DNA of 22,202 nucleotides, from assembly GCA_037440525.1 (NCBI GenBank), contig JBBITW010000043.1, forward strand, positions 1-22,202, in the 5' to 3' direction. The notes beneath the pieces are model-generated. The model searched no databases and was not told where the DNA came from. It saw only the letters and a program-made list of their open reading frames with translations. This DNA comes from JBBITW01 sp037440525 (lineage in GTDB: Bacteria; Desulfobacterota; BSN033; UBA1163). Each line of letters begins with the position of its first letter. Positions within the stretch are counted from its first letter, which is position 1. Positions 1-7,479 of this stretch are shown one piece after another. The translations under genes and the position numbers were made by a program.

Positions 1-44
1 CTCTCCCCTTGAGACTATTTCGCAACGAGGTGCATGCCATGTTT

Positions 45-80
45 GTCATTCCGAGCGAAGCGAGGAATCTATAGAATGAC
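45..80. repeat. short intergenic inverted repeat
   Basis: The ends GTCATTC and GAATGAC are perfect inverted repeats, and ATTCC/GGAAT forms an inner stem around GAGCGAAGCGA. The wording 'CATTCCGAGCGAAGCGAGGAATCT' resembles a dispersed intergenic repeat known from many bacterial genomes, from memory. Only one copy is seen in this window. It lies upstream of the promoter of the UbiD-family gene. Confidence 0.6.
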
Positions 81-148
81 ATTACGACATAGCCTCCTTG
101 GGTAGAGGGGAAATTTATGCATTTTTTCAGAAATCTTACAACGATCTA

Positions 149-176
149 TTGACAAATTATTTTTAAAATATAAAAT
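149..176 (+). promoter_or_regulatory. sigma70-type promoter for the ubiD-like/tct operon
   Basis: A perfect -35 TTGACA (149-154) is followed after 16 bp by TAAAAT (171-176), one mismatch from TATAAT. This leaves a leader of about 55-60 nt before the start at 241, which has the ribosome site AAGGAGAGG at 228-236. No operator was recognised. Confidence 0.6.
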
Positions 177-240
177 GTTGTTTGCAACAAAGAATAAAAT
201 TATTATAAAACTGCTTTAATAAAAGAGAAGGAGAGGAATA

Positions 241-1626
241 ATGAAAGATTTGAGAGAATTTCTTATAGAATGTGAGGAAAGGCTTCCGAAAGAATTTATA
301 AAGATTTCTCGTGAGGTCGATTATAAATATGAGATCTCGGCGATTATAAAAAAACTTGATTTAATGGGAAAACATCCGCTTGTCTTTTTTGAGAAGGTTA
401 AAGGATTTGATATGCCTGTTGTTTGCAATACAGATAATTCTTTAACAAAGCTTGGACTTGCACTTGGAGTTTCACCTGAGATGATTGAGGATTTTTATGA
501 CAGATGTGAGCAGGAATGTATCAGGTTTAACAAATTTCCTGTGAAAGAGATTAAAAAATCAGATGCACCATGTAAAGAGGTTATTAAAATAGGGAACAAA
601 GCAAATCTATATGAGTTTCCATTTATTATCCATCATGAAGGAGAGGTTCCATATCTGACAAGGGCTATTGGTGTGGTAAAACATGAGGAGGCTAACTCTC
701 TTCATGCTGCGCATTATCGATTGATGATAAAGAAACCTGACCTTGGAGTCACTCATATTACACCGGGGCGTCATCTCTGGCACATCTGGAGAAGGAAAAG
801 CGACCAGAATAAACCCCTTGAAATAGCATTTGTCCTTGGGGTTCATCCTGCCCTTGCAATGGCCTCTCAAAGCAGAATGGCTCATCCCCCTTCGGAGTTG
901 GATCTTGCAGGGGCTTTATTTCAAAAATCTCTGGAGGTAGTTCGATGTGAAACAATCGATGTTTTGGTTCCTGCCTGGGCAGAGATCGTCATTGAGGGGG
1001 AGATTCCACCAAATACTTTTGAGGATGAAGGACCATGGGGTGATTTTACCCGTTATCATCAAGTTGCCAAACGTCATCCTGTTCTTATAAAGGCTATTAC
1101 TCATCGGAAGAATCCTATTATCCATGACATGGGAGCATGGCTTAGTGCGGGATATAATTTGATGAGCAGAATCCCACAAAACGTCTGGATGACCCGACAG
1201 ATAAAAGAGGCTGTTCCTGATGTTAAATCATTCAGATTCGGGCCTCAAATGTGTGGTTTCATTCAAATTGATAAGAAGCATGTTGCACAGCCAAAGCAGG
1301 CGATTCTCGCTGCCTTTGCAAATGATCTCTATTTAAAGTATGTGATATGTTTTGATACAGATATAGATGTTACAAAGGGAAGTGAGATTGCCTGGGCTCT
1401 GACAACCCGGGTTCAGGCAGATCGTGATATAATGATACTTCAAGGTGTATTGGGATCTGATCTGGATCTCTCATGTCGGGAAGAGAGTGTTCAGACAAAG
1501 GTTGGAATTGATGCTACGGCAAAACCATTTAGAAAGGATCTACCTCCTGAGAGAAAGATTCCTGAGGCTGTGATGAATTATATTGACCTTAAACAGTATA
1601 TTCCAAATCTGGATGATTATATATAG
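241..1626 (+). CDS. UbiD-family prenyl-FMN-dependent decarboxylase
   Basis: The 461-residue protein has the length and block order of UbiD-family (de)carboxylases, which use prenylated FMN made by UbiX to remove or add carboxylates on aromatic or unsaturated acids. By spacing against Aspergillus Fdc1 (recalled, not aligned), R160, E263 and D268 in the EGPWGDF block match the catalytic Arg-Glu-Glu triad, with Asp for the last Glu. H178 and E219 match two metal ligands. The third, Asn in Fdc1, falls on H155. No ubiX is in the window. The gene starts a probable operon, with the transporter gene tctC 49 nt downstream, so the substrate is likely the acid taken up by that transporter. It cannot be named from sequence. 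The start is set by an AAGGAGAGG site 4 nt upstream of ATG. Confidence 0.9.
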   Translation: MKDLREFLIECEERLPKEFIKISREVDYKYEISAIIKKLDLMGKHPLVFFEKVKGFDMPVVCNTDNSLTKLGLALGVSPEMIEDFYDRCEQECIRFNKFPVKEIKKSDAPCKEVIKIGNKANLYEFPFIIHHEGEVPYLTRAIGVVKHEEANSLHAAHYRLMIKKPDLGVTHITPGRHLWHIWRRKSDQNKPLEIAFVLGVHPALAMASQSRMAHPPSELDLAGALFQKSLEVVRCETIDVLVPAWAEIVIEGEIPPNTFEDEGPWGDFTRYHQVAKRHPVLIKAITHRKNPIIHDMGAWLSAGYNLMSRIPQNVWMTRQIKEAVPDVKSFRFGPQMCGFIQIDKKHVAQPKQAILAAFANDLYLKYVICFDTDIDVTKGSEIAWALTTRVQADRDIMILQGVLGSDLDLSCREESVQTKVGIDATAKPFRKDLPPERKIPEAVMNYIDLKQYIPNLDDYI

Positions 1627-1675
1627 AGTAAGCATTATTAGAATAAATTGATAAAAATTAAAGGAGGTAAAGATT

Positions 1676-2650
1676 ATGGTAATGAAGAGATATATTTCAA
1701 TTTTAGTAATTGGTATAATTTTTTTATCTATCTCGTTGTCTTATGGAGAGACCTATCCCACAAAGCCAATCGAAATCCTATGTCCGTACACACCTGGCAG
1801 TTCAATGGATTTGATGTCAAGGCTTGTTGCAGAGATTTCATCAAAATATTTAAAACAGAGTGTTGTGGTGATAAATAAGCCTGGTGCTGCCGGGAGCATC
1901 GCAGCGGCAGATGTTATCAGTTCACCAGCAGATGGTTATAAATTGGTAACCTTAACCAATGTCTTTTTTGCAACTACAATAAAAATTCAAAAGGTTCCAT
2001 TTAAAGGAGATGATCTTATCCCAATTGCAAACTTCATGGAGTATAAATTAGGAATAATTGTAAAGGATAATTCCCCTTTTAAGACATTCAGCGACCTGCT
2101 GGATTATGGGAAAAAGAATCCTGGCAGGATGAGATGGTCACACCCAGGTCGTGGGACAACACTTCACCTGAATTTATTACTTATACTCAGAAAGTTGGGT
2201 ATTGAAGCAATTGATGTTCCATATAAAGGAGGGCCTGAACAGCTCAGTGCCCTTTTAGGTGGACATGTTGATGCATCAGCTATGCCTTATGGAGCTGTGA
2301 AGGATCATGTGAAGGCAGGGAAAATTAGATATCTAATCTTTTTCAGTGATAGAAGATTCACCGATCCATCAGATGTCCCTTCTGCAGTAGAGCTCGGATT
2401 CCCCGAGGCTTCGAAATATATTACTGTTGTTGGTCTATTTGTTCATAAAAATACACCTGAAAATATAAAAAAGATCCTTATCGATACATTTAAAAAGACC
2501 TCCGAAGATCCTGATTTTAAAAAAGGGCTTGAGAGGATTGGAGAAGAGCCAAGATTTGGAGGCCCTGATTTTCTGAAGGAGGCAATAAAAAAAGGGGAAG
2601 AAGTTGGTATCCCAATAATAAAAGAACTGGGGCTTTATATAGAAAAGTAA
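1676..2650 (+). CDS. tctC: TctC/Bug-family periplasmic solute-binding protein
   Basis: The 324-residue protein is the extracytoplasmic receptor of a tripartite tricarboxylate transporter. Residues 1-24 form a signal peptide: a basic start MVMKR, a long hydrophobic stretch, and a likely cut after SYG before ETYPTKP. The family blocks are present: YPTKPIEILCPYTPG, the NKPGAAGS loop that usually contacts the ligand carboxylate, PADGYKL, and VPYKGGPEQLSALLGGHVD. The ATG at 1676 has AAGGAGG at 1661-1667, 8 nt upstream. Bug proteins bind diverse carboxylates or amides, so the ligand is unknown. The neighbouring decarboxylase suggests an aromatic or unsaturated acid (inference). The gene is followed by a foreign-looking inverted-repeat element before tctB. 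Confidence 0.92.
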   Translation: MVMKRYISILVIGIIFLSISLSYGETYPTKPIEILCPYTPGSSMDLMSRLVAEISSKYLKQSVVVINKPGAAGSIAAADVISSPADGYKLVTLTNVFFATTIKIQKVPFKGDDLIPIANFMEYKLGIIVKDNSPFKTFSDLLDYGKKNPGRMRWSHPGRGTTLHLNLLLILRKLGIEAIDVPYKGGPEQLSALLGGHVDASAMPYGAVKDHVKAGKIRYLIFFSDRRFTDPSDVPSAVELGFPEASKYITVVGLFVHKNTPENIKKILIDTFKKTSEDPDFKKGLERIGEEPRFGGPDFLKEAIKKGEEVGIPIIKELGLYIEK

Positions 2651-2677
2651 TAATCAATTTATCCCTGAATCAATAAG

Positions 2678-2898
2678 AGAGCTTTGAAAAAGTATTAAAA
2701 ACTATTCTTATAGACTGGGGAGGTGGGGTGAAAAAGCCTTCGAGCGGATACCTCTAATAGTATAGTACTAATGATTAATACCCTGAAAATGCTTAATTTT
2801 CTCTTATGCGATTATTAGCAATTTAACTTCTCAATGTCCGCATTCGAAGGGTTTGGAACCCTACCTCCACAGTCATTCCAGGGCTTTTTCAGAGCTCT
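2678..2898. mobile_element. MITE-like element with terminal inverted repeats
   Basis: The 221-bp stretch begins AGAGCTTTGAAAAAG (2678-2692) and ends CTTTTTCAGAGCTCT (2884-2898), inverted with 14 of 15 matches. Inner blocks are inverted as well: GACTGGGGAGGTGGGGT (2713-2729) against ACCCTACCTCCACAGTC (2858-2874), and CCTTCGA against TCGAAGG. The heptamer CAATAAG flanks both sides (2671-2677 and 2899-2905) and is a likely target-site duplication. It encodes no transposase and so looks non-autonomous. Transcribed, it would fold into a long hairpin in the tctC-tctB spacer. A related but shortened copy lies at 12484-12568. Which transposase mobilised it is unknown. Confidence 0.75.
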
Positions 2899-2926
2899 CA
2901 ATAAGGGAAAGGGACAATTATTTATT

Positions 2927-3385
2927 ATGAATTTAAAGGATTTTCTCAGCGGCCTTTTCTGGTTGGGTATATCTATTTTTGTCTGTTTAGAATCGAGCTA
3001 TGTTAGTGTCGGTTCTTTTAAATCTCCTGGCCCGGGATTTCTTCCATTCTGGGCTGGAATAATATTGGGGACATTTTCAATCATCATGACGATTTTATCC
3101 TTCAGAGAGATGAAGGAAAAGGTGATGCTTAGAGATATGTGGAGGGAAGTAGCCTGGCAAAAGGTGGTGCTTATCCTTCTGGCATTTTTTCTATACATCA
3201 TTTTCATGAAAAAGATCGGCTACAGTATTTCAACATTTGGTTTAATGTTATTTATGTTTATTACAATAAAGCAGTTTAGATTGAGGATGGTATTTTTGTT
3301 CTCATTTCTCATCGTTTCTATAAGTTATCTTATCTTCTCTATCTGGTTAGGAATTCCTTTACCTAAGGGGATTTTTGGTTTTTAG
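2927..3385 (+). CDS. tctB: TctB-family small membrane subunit of tricarboxylate transporter
   Basis: The product has 152 residues starting MNLKDFLSG and about four hydrophobic membrane segments. It carries the GSFKSPGPGFLPFWAGIILG block typical of TctB after the first segment, then an amphipathic cytoplasmic stretch and two further membrane spans. It is the poorly conserved small subunit that works with TctA. An in-frame ATG at 2834 would add 31 residues, but those residues are translated from the right arm of the mobile element. The start at 2927, just beyond the element and preceded by a weak AGGGAAAGGG site, is preferred. The TTG start of tctA lies 19 nt after the stop. Confidence 0.85.
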   Translation: MNLKDFLSGLFWLGISIFVCLESSYVSVGSFKSPGPGFLPFWAGIILGTFSIIMTILSFREMKEKVMLRDMWREVAWQKVVLILLAFFLYIIFMKKIGYSISTFGLMLFMFITIKQFRLRMVFLFSFLIVSISYLIFSIWLGIPLPKGIFGF

Positions 3386-3404
3386 GATAAAAGGAAAAGA
3401 GGAC

Positions 3405-4913
3405 TTGGAAACTATTAATTATCTTATTTACGGGTTTTCTATAGCACTTCAACCCACAAATATATTCTCATGCTTTTTAGGAGCACTACTGGGGACTTTA
3501 GTGGGAGTTTTACCGGGGATCGGACCGGTTGGGGCGATTTCAATTCTACTTCCTGCAACATTTAAAATGAATCCAATTTCAGCCACCATAATGCTTGCAG
3601 GAATCTATTATGGTTCAATGTATGGAGGCTCCACAACCTCAATCCTGGTTAAAATCCCTGGAGAGGCTGCTTCTGTTGTAACATGCCTGGATGGATATGA
3701 AATGGCACGAAGTGGAAGGGCTGGTGCGGCTCTGGGCATAGCTGCCTTTGGTTCATTTATTGCAGGAACGATCGGATTGATTGGTCTTGTGCTCTTTTCC
3801 GTTCCTCTTTCGGAATTTGCTTTAAGATTTGGCCCCCCTGAGTATCTCGGCCTCATCCTTCTTGGTTTGACTCTAATTACCTATCTCTCTCATGGATCGC
3901 CTCTTAAGGGATTTATGATGGGAGCTCTGGGGCTTATTCTCAGCTGTGTTGGTCTTGATCCCATTCAGGCCTCGCCAAGAATGACCTTCAATATCCTCCA
4001 ATTATGGGATGGAATTGATCTTGTCCCGTTAGCTATGGGGCTCTTCGGTATCTCAGAGGTCCTGATAAATATCGAATCTATTTATAAGGCCACAATTGTT
4101 GAGACAAAAATAAAGATAGTAAGCCTTTTCCCTACTTTAATGGATTGGTTAAAGGCAAAAGGCGCTATTCTCAGGGGCTCTATTCTCGGTTTCTTTTTAG
4201 GGATCCTGCCTGGCGGAGGAGCAGTTCTTTCCTCTTTTGTCTCATATGGTATTGAAAAAAGGCTATCTAAGGAACCTGAAAGATTCGGTAAAGGGGCAAT
4301 CGAAGGTGTAGCTGGTCCGGAATCTGCAAACAACTCCGCAACCGCTGGTGCATTTATACCCCTTTTCACATTAGGCATTCCTGCAAATATTGTAATGGCA
4401 TTACTTTTCGGAGCTCTGATCATCCATGGAATGCGGCCAGGTCCGATGCTTTTAAAAGATCATCCTGAATTTTTTTGGGGTGTTGTAAGTAGCATGTACA
4501 TCGGGAATGTAATGCTTTTGATACTGAATCTACCACTTATTCCTCTCTGGGTTCAAATATTGAGGATACCCTATGGCATTCTATTCCCTTTGATTTTTCT
4601 ATTCTGTATTGTTGGGTCCTACAGTATCAGGAATAGTACATTTGATATTCTCATTATGATGATTTTTGGTATACTGGGTTATCTATTTAGAAAATTTGAA
4701 TTTGAATGTGCACCCCTTATTCTCGCATTCGTTCTTGGACCAATGTTTGAAACGAATCTTCGACAATCACTATTACTTTCAAAAGGAAGTTTTTCAATCT
4801 TCTTTACCCGTCCTATTGCGGCAATAACTGTAATTTCAGCCATAATACTTTTTATTACATCCTTCTGGCCATTCATCATGAAAAGACCTGTTAAAAAGAT
4901 ATCGAATAATTAA
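3405..4913 (+). CDS. tctA: TctA-family large membrane subunit of tricarboxylate transporter
   Basis: This is the 10-12 segment permease subunit, 502 residues from the chosen start. Two family signatures are clear: GVLPGIGPVGAI near residues 34-45 and GILPGGGAV near 266-274, the duplicated glycine/proline loops of TctA. YGGSTTSILVKIPGE near 73-87 is also typical. The chosen start is TTG at 3405, giving (M)ETINYLIYGFSIALQPTN, which matches the usual TctA amino end and has AAGGA 9 nt upstream. An upstream TTG at 3375 would overlap tctB and add ten atypical residues. It is the last gene of the operon. It meets the ATP-grasp-like gene tail to tail with 38 nt between and no obvious terminator. Confidence 0.92.
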   Translation: METINYLIYGFSIALQPTNIFSCFLGALLGTLVGVLPGIGPVGAISILLPATFKMNPISATIMLAGIYYGSMYGGSTTSILVKIPGEAASVVTCLDGYEMARSGRAGAALGIAAFGSFIAGTIGLIGLVLFSVPLSEFALRFGPPEYLGLILLGLTLITYLSHGSPLKGFMMGALGLILSCVGLDPIQASPRMTFNILQLWDGIDLVPLAMGLFGISEVLINIESIYKATIVETKIKIVSLFPTLMDWLKAKGAILRGSILGFFLGILPGGGAVLSSFVSYGIEKRLSKEPERFGKGAIEGVAGPESANNSATAGAFIPLFTLGIPANIVMALLFGALIIHGMRPGPMLLKDHPEFFWGVVSSMYIGNVMLLILNLPLIPLWVQILRIPYGILFPLIFLFCIVGSYSIRNSTFDILIMMIFGILGYLFRKFEFECAPLILAFVLGPMFETNLRQSLLLSKGSFSIFFTRPIAAITVISAIILFITSFWPFIMKRPVKKISNN

Positions 4914-4951
4914 TACAAACAGAATGATAATTTTGAACTGCTCAATTTGAT

Positions 4952-5908
4952 TTATAAACCTCGGCATTTTGAAGAATTCTCAACACTACCAATTCTTTGA
5001 AGTTCAAAACAGGCTTGTGGTAATTTATGGAAGTCTAAGCCATCATAATATCTCTCTATCTTTATAGAAGCCTCTTTGATCTCATCTAAGATCTTCTGAG
5101 GTAAAAATAGGGTTGTCTTTGCTACCTCATCTTCATATAGATTATGTCTGAGATAGGGGGGATCATTCTCTCCAAACCATAATTGGGCCTCCCAGGATTT
5201 CTGGCAAAAGGATTTTGTTTCGAAATCTGGATCTTCAAGTCCGAATCGATCTTCCCCTGAAACAAAAGTAATAATCCCATGGTTTGAATGGTCCCTTTTT
5301 GAAAGATTTGCATACATACAGATGAATTCCCCACCGAACGCTATACTCCTTATAGAGAAGACATAGTGATCTACCTTGGATTCAATATATTCCTGCAAAA
5401 TATATTGATCAGTCTTAATATTTAATCTCAATATTGATTCGATATCTGAAATAATCTTAAAGCCTCTTCCTCCCCTACCGAGACGACGTTTAAGAACCAC
5501 TCTGCCCATCCTTTTTAGGAAGGCCTCTATTGGTTGGAGATTTTTATGATTAACGGGTATGGTTTCAGGCATGGTTATCATGGGTTTTATCAACTGATAT
5601 TGAATCCATTTATCTTCGAGCCTAAGGGCTGGATGAAAAATATCTGGCATTTTGGCTTTACCATCCATCCAGATCTTAAAAGGCTTAAGAGCAGTGATGA
5701 AGGGAAGGCCATCCAGGTAGTCCTTAAATTTCTTGCCATAGTTTCTCAAAGATATATTCTCAATTCTTGAGAATATATCTGAAGTTATTCCTAAATAGAC
5801 CTGATGCGAGAGTTCATATTCCTGTGCTCCACCTGGAAGACCTAAATTGACTTCGATCAGGTATGGTTTCAGTTCAGGATTGATAATAAAATCGATTCCA
5901 ATATACAT
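4952..5908 (-). CDS. ATP-grasp-like protein with N-terminal metal-binding motif
   Basis: The 318-residue protein is not assignable to a named family. Residues 136-153 (VVLKRRLGRGGRGFKII) resemble the glycine-rich ATP-binding loop of ATP-grasp ligases. LQEYIES (171-177) resembles the linker strand, and residues 181-206 the following R/G strand pair. Unusually, the Mg-binding block that normally ends the fold (D-x12-E-x-N then PG) appears at the very start: D6, E19, N21, then LPGG. A weaker D292...E302-x-Q304 lies at the end. The protein may be circularly permuted or the remnant of a tandem. It lies 155 nt downstream of the Cys-rich peptide and radical SAM genes on the same strand, so peptide ligation is a plausible but unproven role. 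A T-tract hairpin ends 10 nt before ATG, and no free ribosome site is seen. Confidence 0.6.
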   Translation of the reverse strand: MYIGIDFIINPELKPYLIEVNLGLPGGAQEYELSHQVYLGITSDIFSRIENISLRNYGKKFKDYLDGLPFITALKPFKIWMDGKAKMPDIFHPALRLEDKWIQYQLIKPMITMPETIPVNHKNLQPIEAFLKRMGRVVLKRRLGRGGRGFKIISDIESILRLNIKTDQYILQEYIESKVDHYVFSIRSIAFGGEFICMYANLSKRDHSNHGIITFVSGEDRFGLEDPDFETKSFCQKSWEAQLWFGENDPPYLRHNLYEDEVAKTTLFLPQKILDEIKEASIKIERYYDGLDFHKLPQACFELQRIGSVENSSKCRGL

Positions 5909-5918
5909 GTTTAAAAAA

Positions 5919-5953
5919 ATCCCCCTACATTCTTTTCAAAGAAGGAGGGGGAT
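5919..5953 (-). terminator. intrinsic terminator-like hairpin before the ATP-grasp gene
   Basis: A perfect 8-bp stem ATCCCCCT/AGGGGGAT (5919-5926 with 5946-5953) encloses a second stem TTCTT/AAGAA. Read on the minus strand the hairpin is followed at once by seven T residues and then, 4 nt later, the ATG at 5908. It would end or attenuate transcripts from the radical SAM/peptide genes. The only SD-like GGGGG lies inside its 3' arm, so it could also hide the ribosome site. On the plus strand it is followed by CTTTTG, a weaker tail. Confidence 0.7.
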
Positions 5954-5972
5954 CTTTTGAGATTATATCTTT

Positions 5973-5992
5973 ATAAGATCTTCTGATCTTAT
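5973..5992. other. short perfect hairpin
   Basis: ATAAGATC and GATCTTAT pair perfectly around a TTCT loop, giving an 8-bp stem. It is the middle one of three hairpins between the peptide gene and the ATP-grasp gene. There is no T-tract, so it is not a terminator by itself. Confidence 0.5.
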
Positions 5993-6007
5993 GGGTTCGC
6001 ATAAAAT

Positions 6008-6060
6008 CTATTTCACCGAATTAGGGGCCTTCTCCCTTCATAGGAGAAGGCCCGAAATAG
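6008..6060 (-). terminator. strong hairpin directly after the Cys-rich peptide gene
   Basis: A perfect 11-bp stem GGGCCTTCTCC/GGAGAAGGCCC (6025-6035 with 6043-6053) has a 7-nt loop. It is extended by a second 7-bp stem CTATTTC/GAAATAG (6008-6014 with 6054-6060), with a 10-nt bulge on one side. It starts 3 nt after the stop of the peptide gene. On the minus strand it is followed by ATTTTAT, a poor T-tract, so it may act as a leaky terminator or as a 3' stabiliser of the peptide message. Confidence 0.55.
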
Positions 6061-6063
6061 ACA

Positions 6064-6126
6064 TCAACATGAGGCCTTGCATTTACAGGTAGTTGAAAAC
6101 TTCTTTTCCACCTTTTTAATACTCAT
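6064..6126 (-). CDS. 20-residue Cys-rich peptide, candidate RiPP precursor
   Basis: This tiny gene encodes MSIKKVEKKFSTTCKCKASC: a basic leader-like half followed by a Thr/Ser/Cys tail with C14, C16 and C20. Its ATG overlaps the last codons of the radical SAM gene in another frame. AAAGGAGGTGA, almost the full anti-Shine-Dalgarno complement, lies 8 nt upstream within those codons. That site, the coupling and a strong hairpin just after the stop support real translation. The upstream partner is a radical SAM/SPASM protein with a PqqD-like domain, the classic architecture for modifying short peptides (PqqA is of similar size). The role as substrate is inferred. A metal-binding peptide is the main alternative, given the metal ATPase upstream. 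I recognise no homologue. Confidence 0.6.
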   Translation of the reverse strand: MSIKKVEKKFSTTCKCKASC

Positions 6127-7294
6127 CCTCTTCACCTCCTTTCAACACTCCCCTTGCATAGCATTGATAAATATCGGGCTGGTATATATCACCAAAAAAT
6201 TTAGCCCTGAAACGACATCCACCTCTACAATCTTCTAATTGAGAACAGTCACATTTTAACTCTTCAATTGATATCCTTGGAATCCTATCCCAGCAGACTC
6301 TAAGTCCTTCATCAATCCTTCCAACCGGTTCATTGCTAAAGAGCCCACATTTACAAACCCTTCCATCTTTAATTATAGCACAGAGATGTGCTCCACAGGT
6401 AGCATTTTTTTCTGAACTGTGGAATCCTCCTCCATATCCATATCGGAGATACTTACCTCCCTCATGTGGAGGAACCCAGAGTTCTCTATTCTCTTCAAAT
6501 CTTCCTGATACACAGGGGATATCTACATTCCATTCTTTAATGTCTTTTGAACTGATCAAAGAAAATAACTCATCAAATTCCTTAAGATTTGCCCGATGAA
6601 TCATCGTGGCAATGGAGACCTGGATATTATTCTCTTTAAGAATATCGATAACACGAATCACCTTCTCAAAGGTATCTTTTCCCCTGAGGATTTCATGTCC
6701 TTCTCTCATTCCATCGAGGCTTAACTGGACTTCGTGAACTTTTAGGCTCCTTGCAACCTCCTCGTTAATCAATGTGCCATTGGAGAGGAGGATAGAACGA
6801 AATGCATAATCTCTTAAAATATCATTGAGCTCCCAAAAATGGGGGTAAAGAAGGGGTTCTCCACCAGAGATCAGGAGTCTAAGTCCCTGTATCTCTTCAA
6901 ATTCTTTTAATACTTTCCTGATTATTTCAAAATTAAGGTCTCTCTTGCTACTCTCTCCCAAATAACAGTGACGACAGCTTAAATTACAGCGATCAGTGAT
7001 CTGAAGTTCAAGGTATCGGAGTGAAGGAATAGGAGATTGATGAATATTCAAATCCCTAATTGATGGGTATTGAGAGATTTTTATCAGGTTCTCATTTAAA
7101 CAGTACTGTATAAAAGAGTCATCTTCTTCTCTAACTTCGGGTGATTCTCCCTGGGAACATTTTATCAGAAACTCAAAAGCATCTTTATTCAATTCATATA
7201 GCTCATCATTTTCAATATCATAGAGGTAGGGCTTCTCGAGTGCCTTCAGTGTGCATTGTGGTGAAAGGGTAAAATAACTATTCTTGTAAGACAT
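6116..7294 (-). CDS. radical SAM/SPASM peptide-modifying-type enzyme with PqqD-like domain
   Basis: The 392-residue protein has three parts. Residues 1-85 resemble a PqqD-type RiPP recognition domain (YLYDIENDELYELNKDAFEF, then a helical stretch to CLNENLI). Residues 93-260 form the radical SAM core, with C103-x3-C107-x2-C110 for the SAM-binding cluster and the SGGEP motif at 143-147. Residues 300-378 form a SPASM domain with Cys at 300, 305, 314, 316, 348, 350, 356, 360 and 378, enough for two auxiliary iron-sulfur clusters. This layout is that of PqqE/sactisynthase/mycofactocin-type maturases, which install C-C or thioether links in ribosomal peptides. The start overlaps the preceding 61-residue gene by 17 nt, and the stop overlaps the Cys-rich peptide gene, so all three are translationally linked. 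The actual substrate is inferred only from position. Confidence 0.88.
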   Translation of the reverse strand: MSYKNSYFTLSPQCTLKALEKPYLYDIENDELYELNKDAFEFLIKCSQGESPEVREEDDSFIQYCLNENLIKISQYPSIRDLNIHQSPIPSLRYLELQITDRCNLSCRHCYLGESSKRDLNFEIIRKVLKEFEEIQGLRLLISGGEPLLYPHFWELNDILRDYAFRSILLSNGTLINEEVARSLKVHEVQLSLDGMREGHEILRGKDTFEKVIRVIDILKENNIQVSIATMIHRANLKEFDELFSLISSKDIKEWNVDIPCVSGRFEENRELWVPPHEGGKYLRYGYGGGFHSSEKNATCGAHLCAIIKDGRVCKCGLFSNEPVGRIDEGLRVCWDRIPRISIEELKCDCSQLEDCRGGCRFRAKFFGDIYQPDIYQCYARGVLKGGEEDEY

Positions 7295-7463
7295 CTTTAA
7301 TCTGCTCGGATGTTATCATACCTTTTTCAAGAAGTCCCCGAAGAATTTTATAGGCACCACATTCAAGGTCTTTATCAGATTCTTTATAAAACTCACAATG
7401 AATACAGATTAGATTGATCAAATCATCTTTATCAAAAGCCATCTTTTTTCCAATCTTTTTCAT
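7278..7463 (-). CDS. 61-residue Cys-containing protein of unknown function
   Basis: The small, mostly helical protein has C20-x2-C23 and C35 within CIHCEFYKESDKDLECG, followed by an amphipathic helix KILRGLLEKGMITSEQIKDVL. Three Cys plus H22 could bind a metal ion or cluster, but I do not recognise the family. It begins 16 nt after the P-type ATPase stop and overlaps the radical SAM start by 17 nt, so it is very probably co-translated with the maturase. M8 (ATG at 7442) is an alternative start. Neither start has a strong ribosome site. It could be an accessory to the maturase or to the ATPase. Confidence 0.7.
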   Translation of the reverse strand: MKKIGKKMAFDKDDLINLICIHCEFYKESDKDLECGAYKILRGLLEKGMITSEQIKDVLQE

Positions 7464-7479
7464 TCTCTGAATGAATAAA

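Noticed and set aside
1648..1878. ORF overlapping the start of tctC in another frame
   Set aside because: It is a shadow of tctC, with no ribosome site of its own, while tctC has a strong one and a signal peptide.
2834..2926. 31-residue N-terminal extension of TctB
   Set aside because: These codons come from the right arm of the MITE-like element and have no homology to TctB. The ATG at 2927 gives a normal N-terminus.
5933..6007. A 25-codon minus-strand ORF between the hairpins (MRTHKIRRSYKDIISKD...) with GGTGA about 10 nt upstream
   Set aside because: It runs through two hairpins, has only a weak ribosome site, no Cys and no recognisable pattern. It looks like chance.
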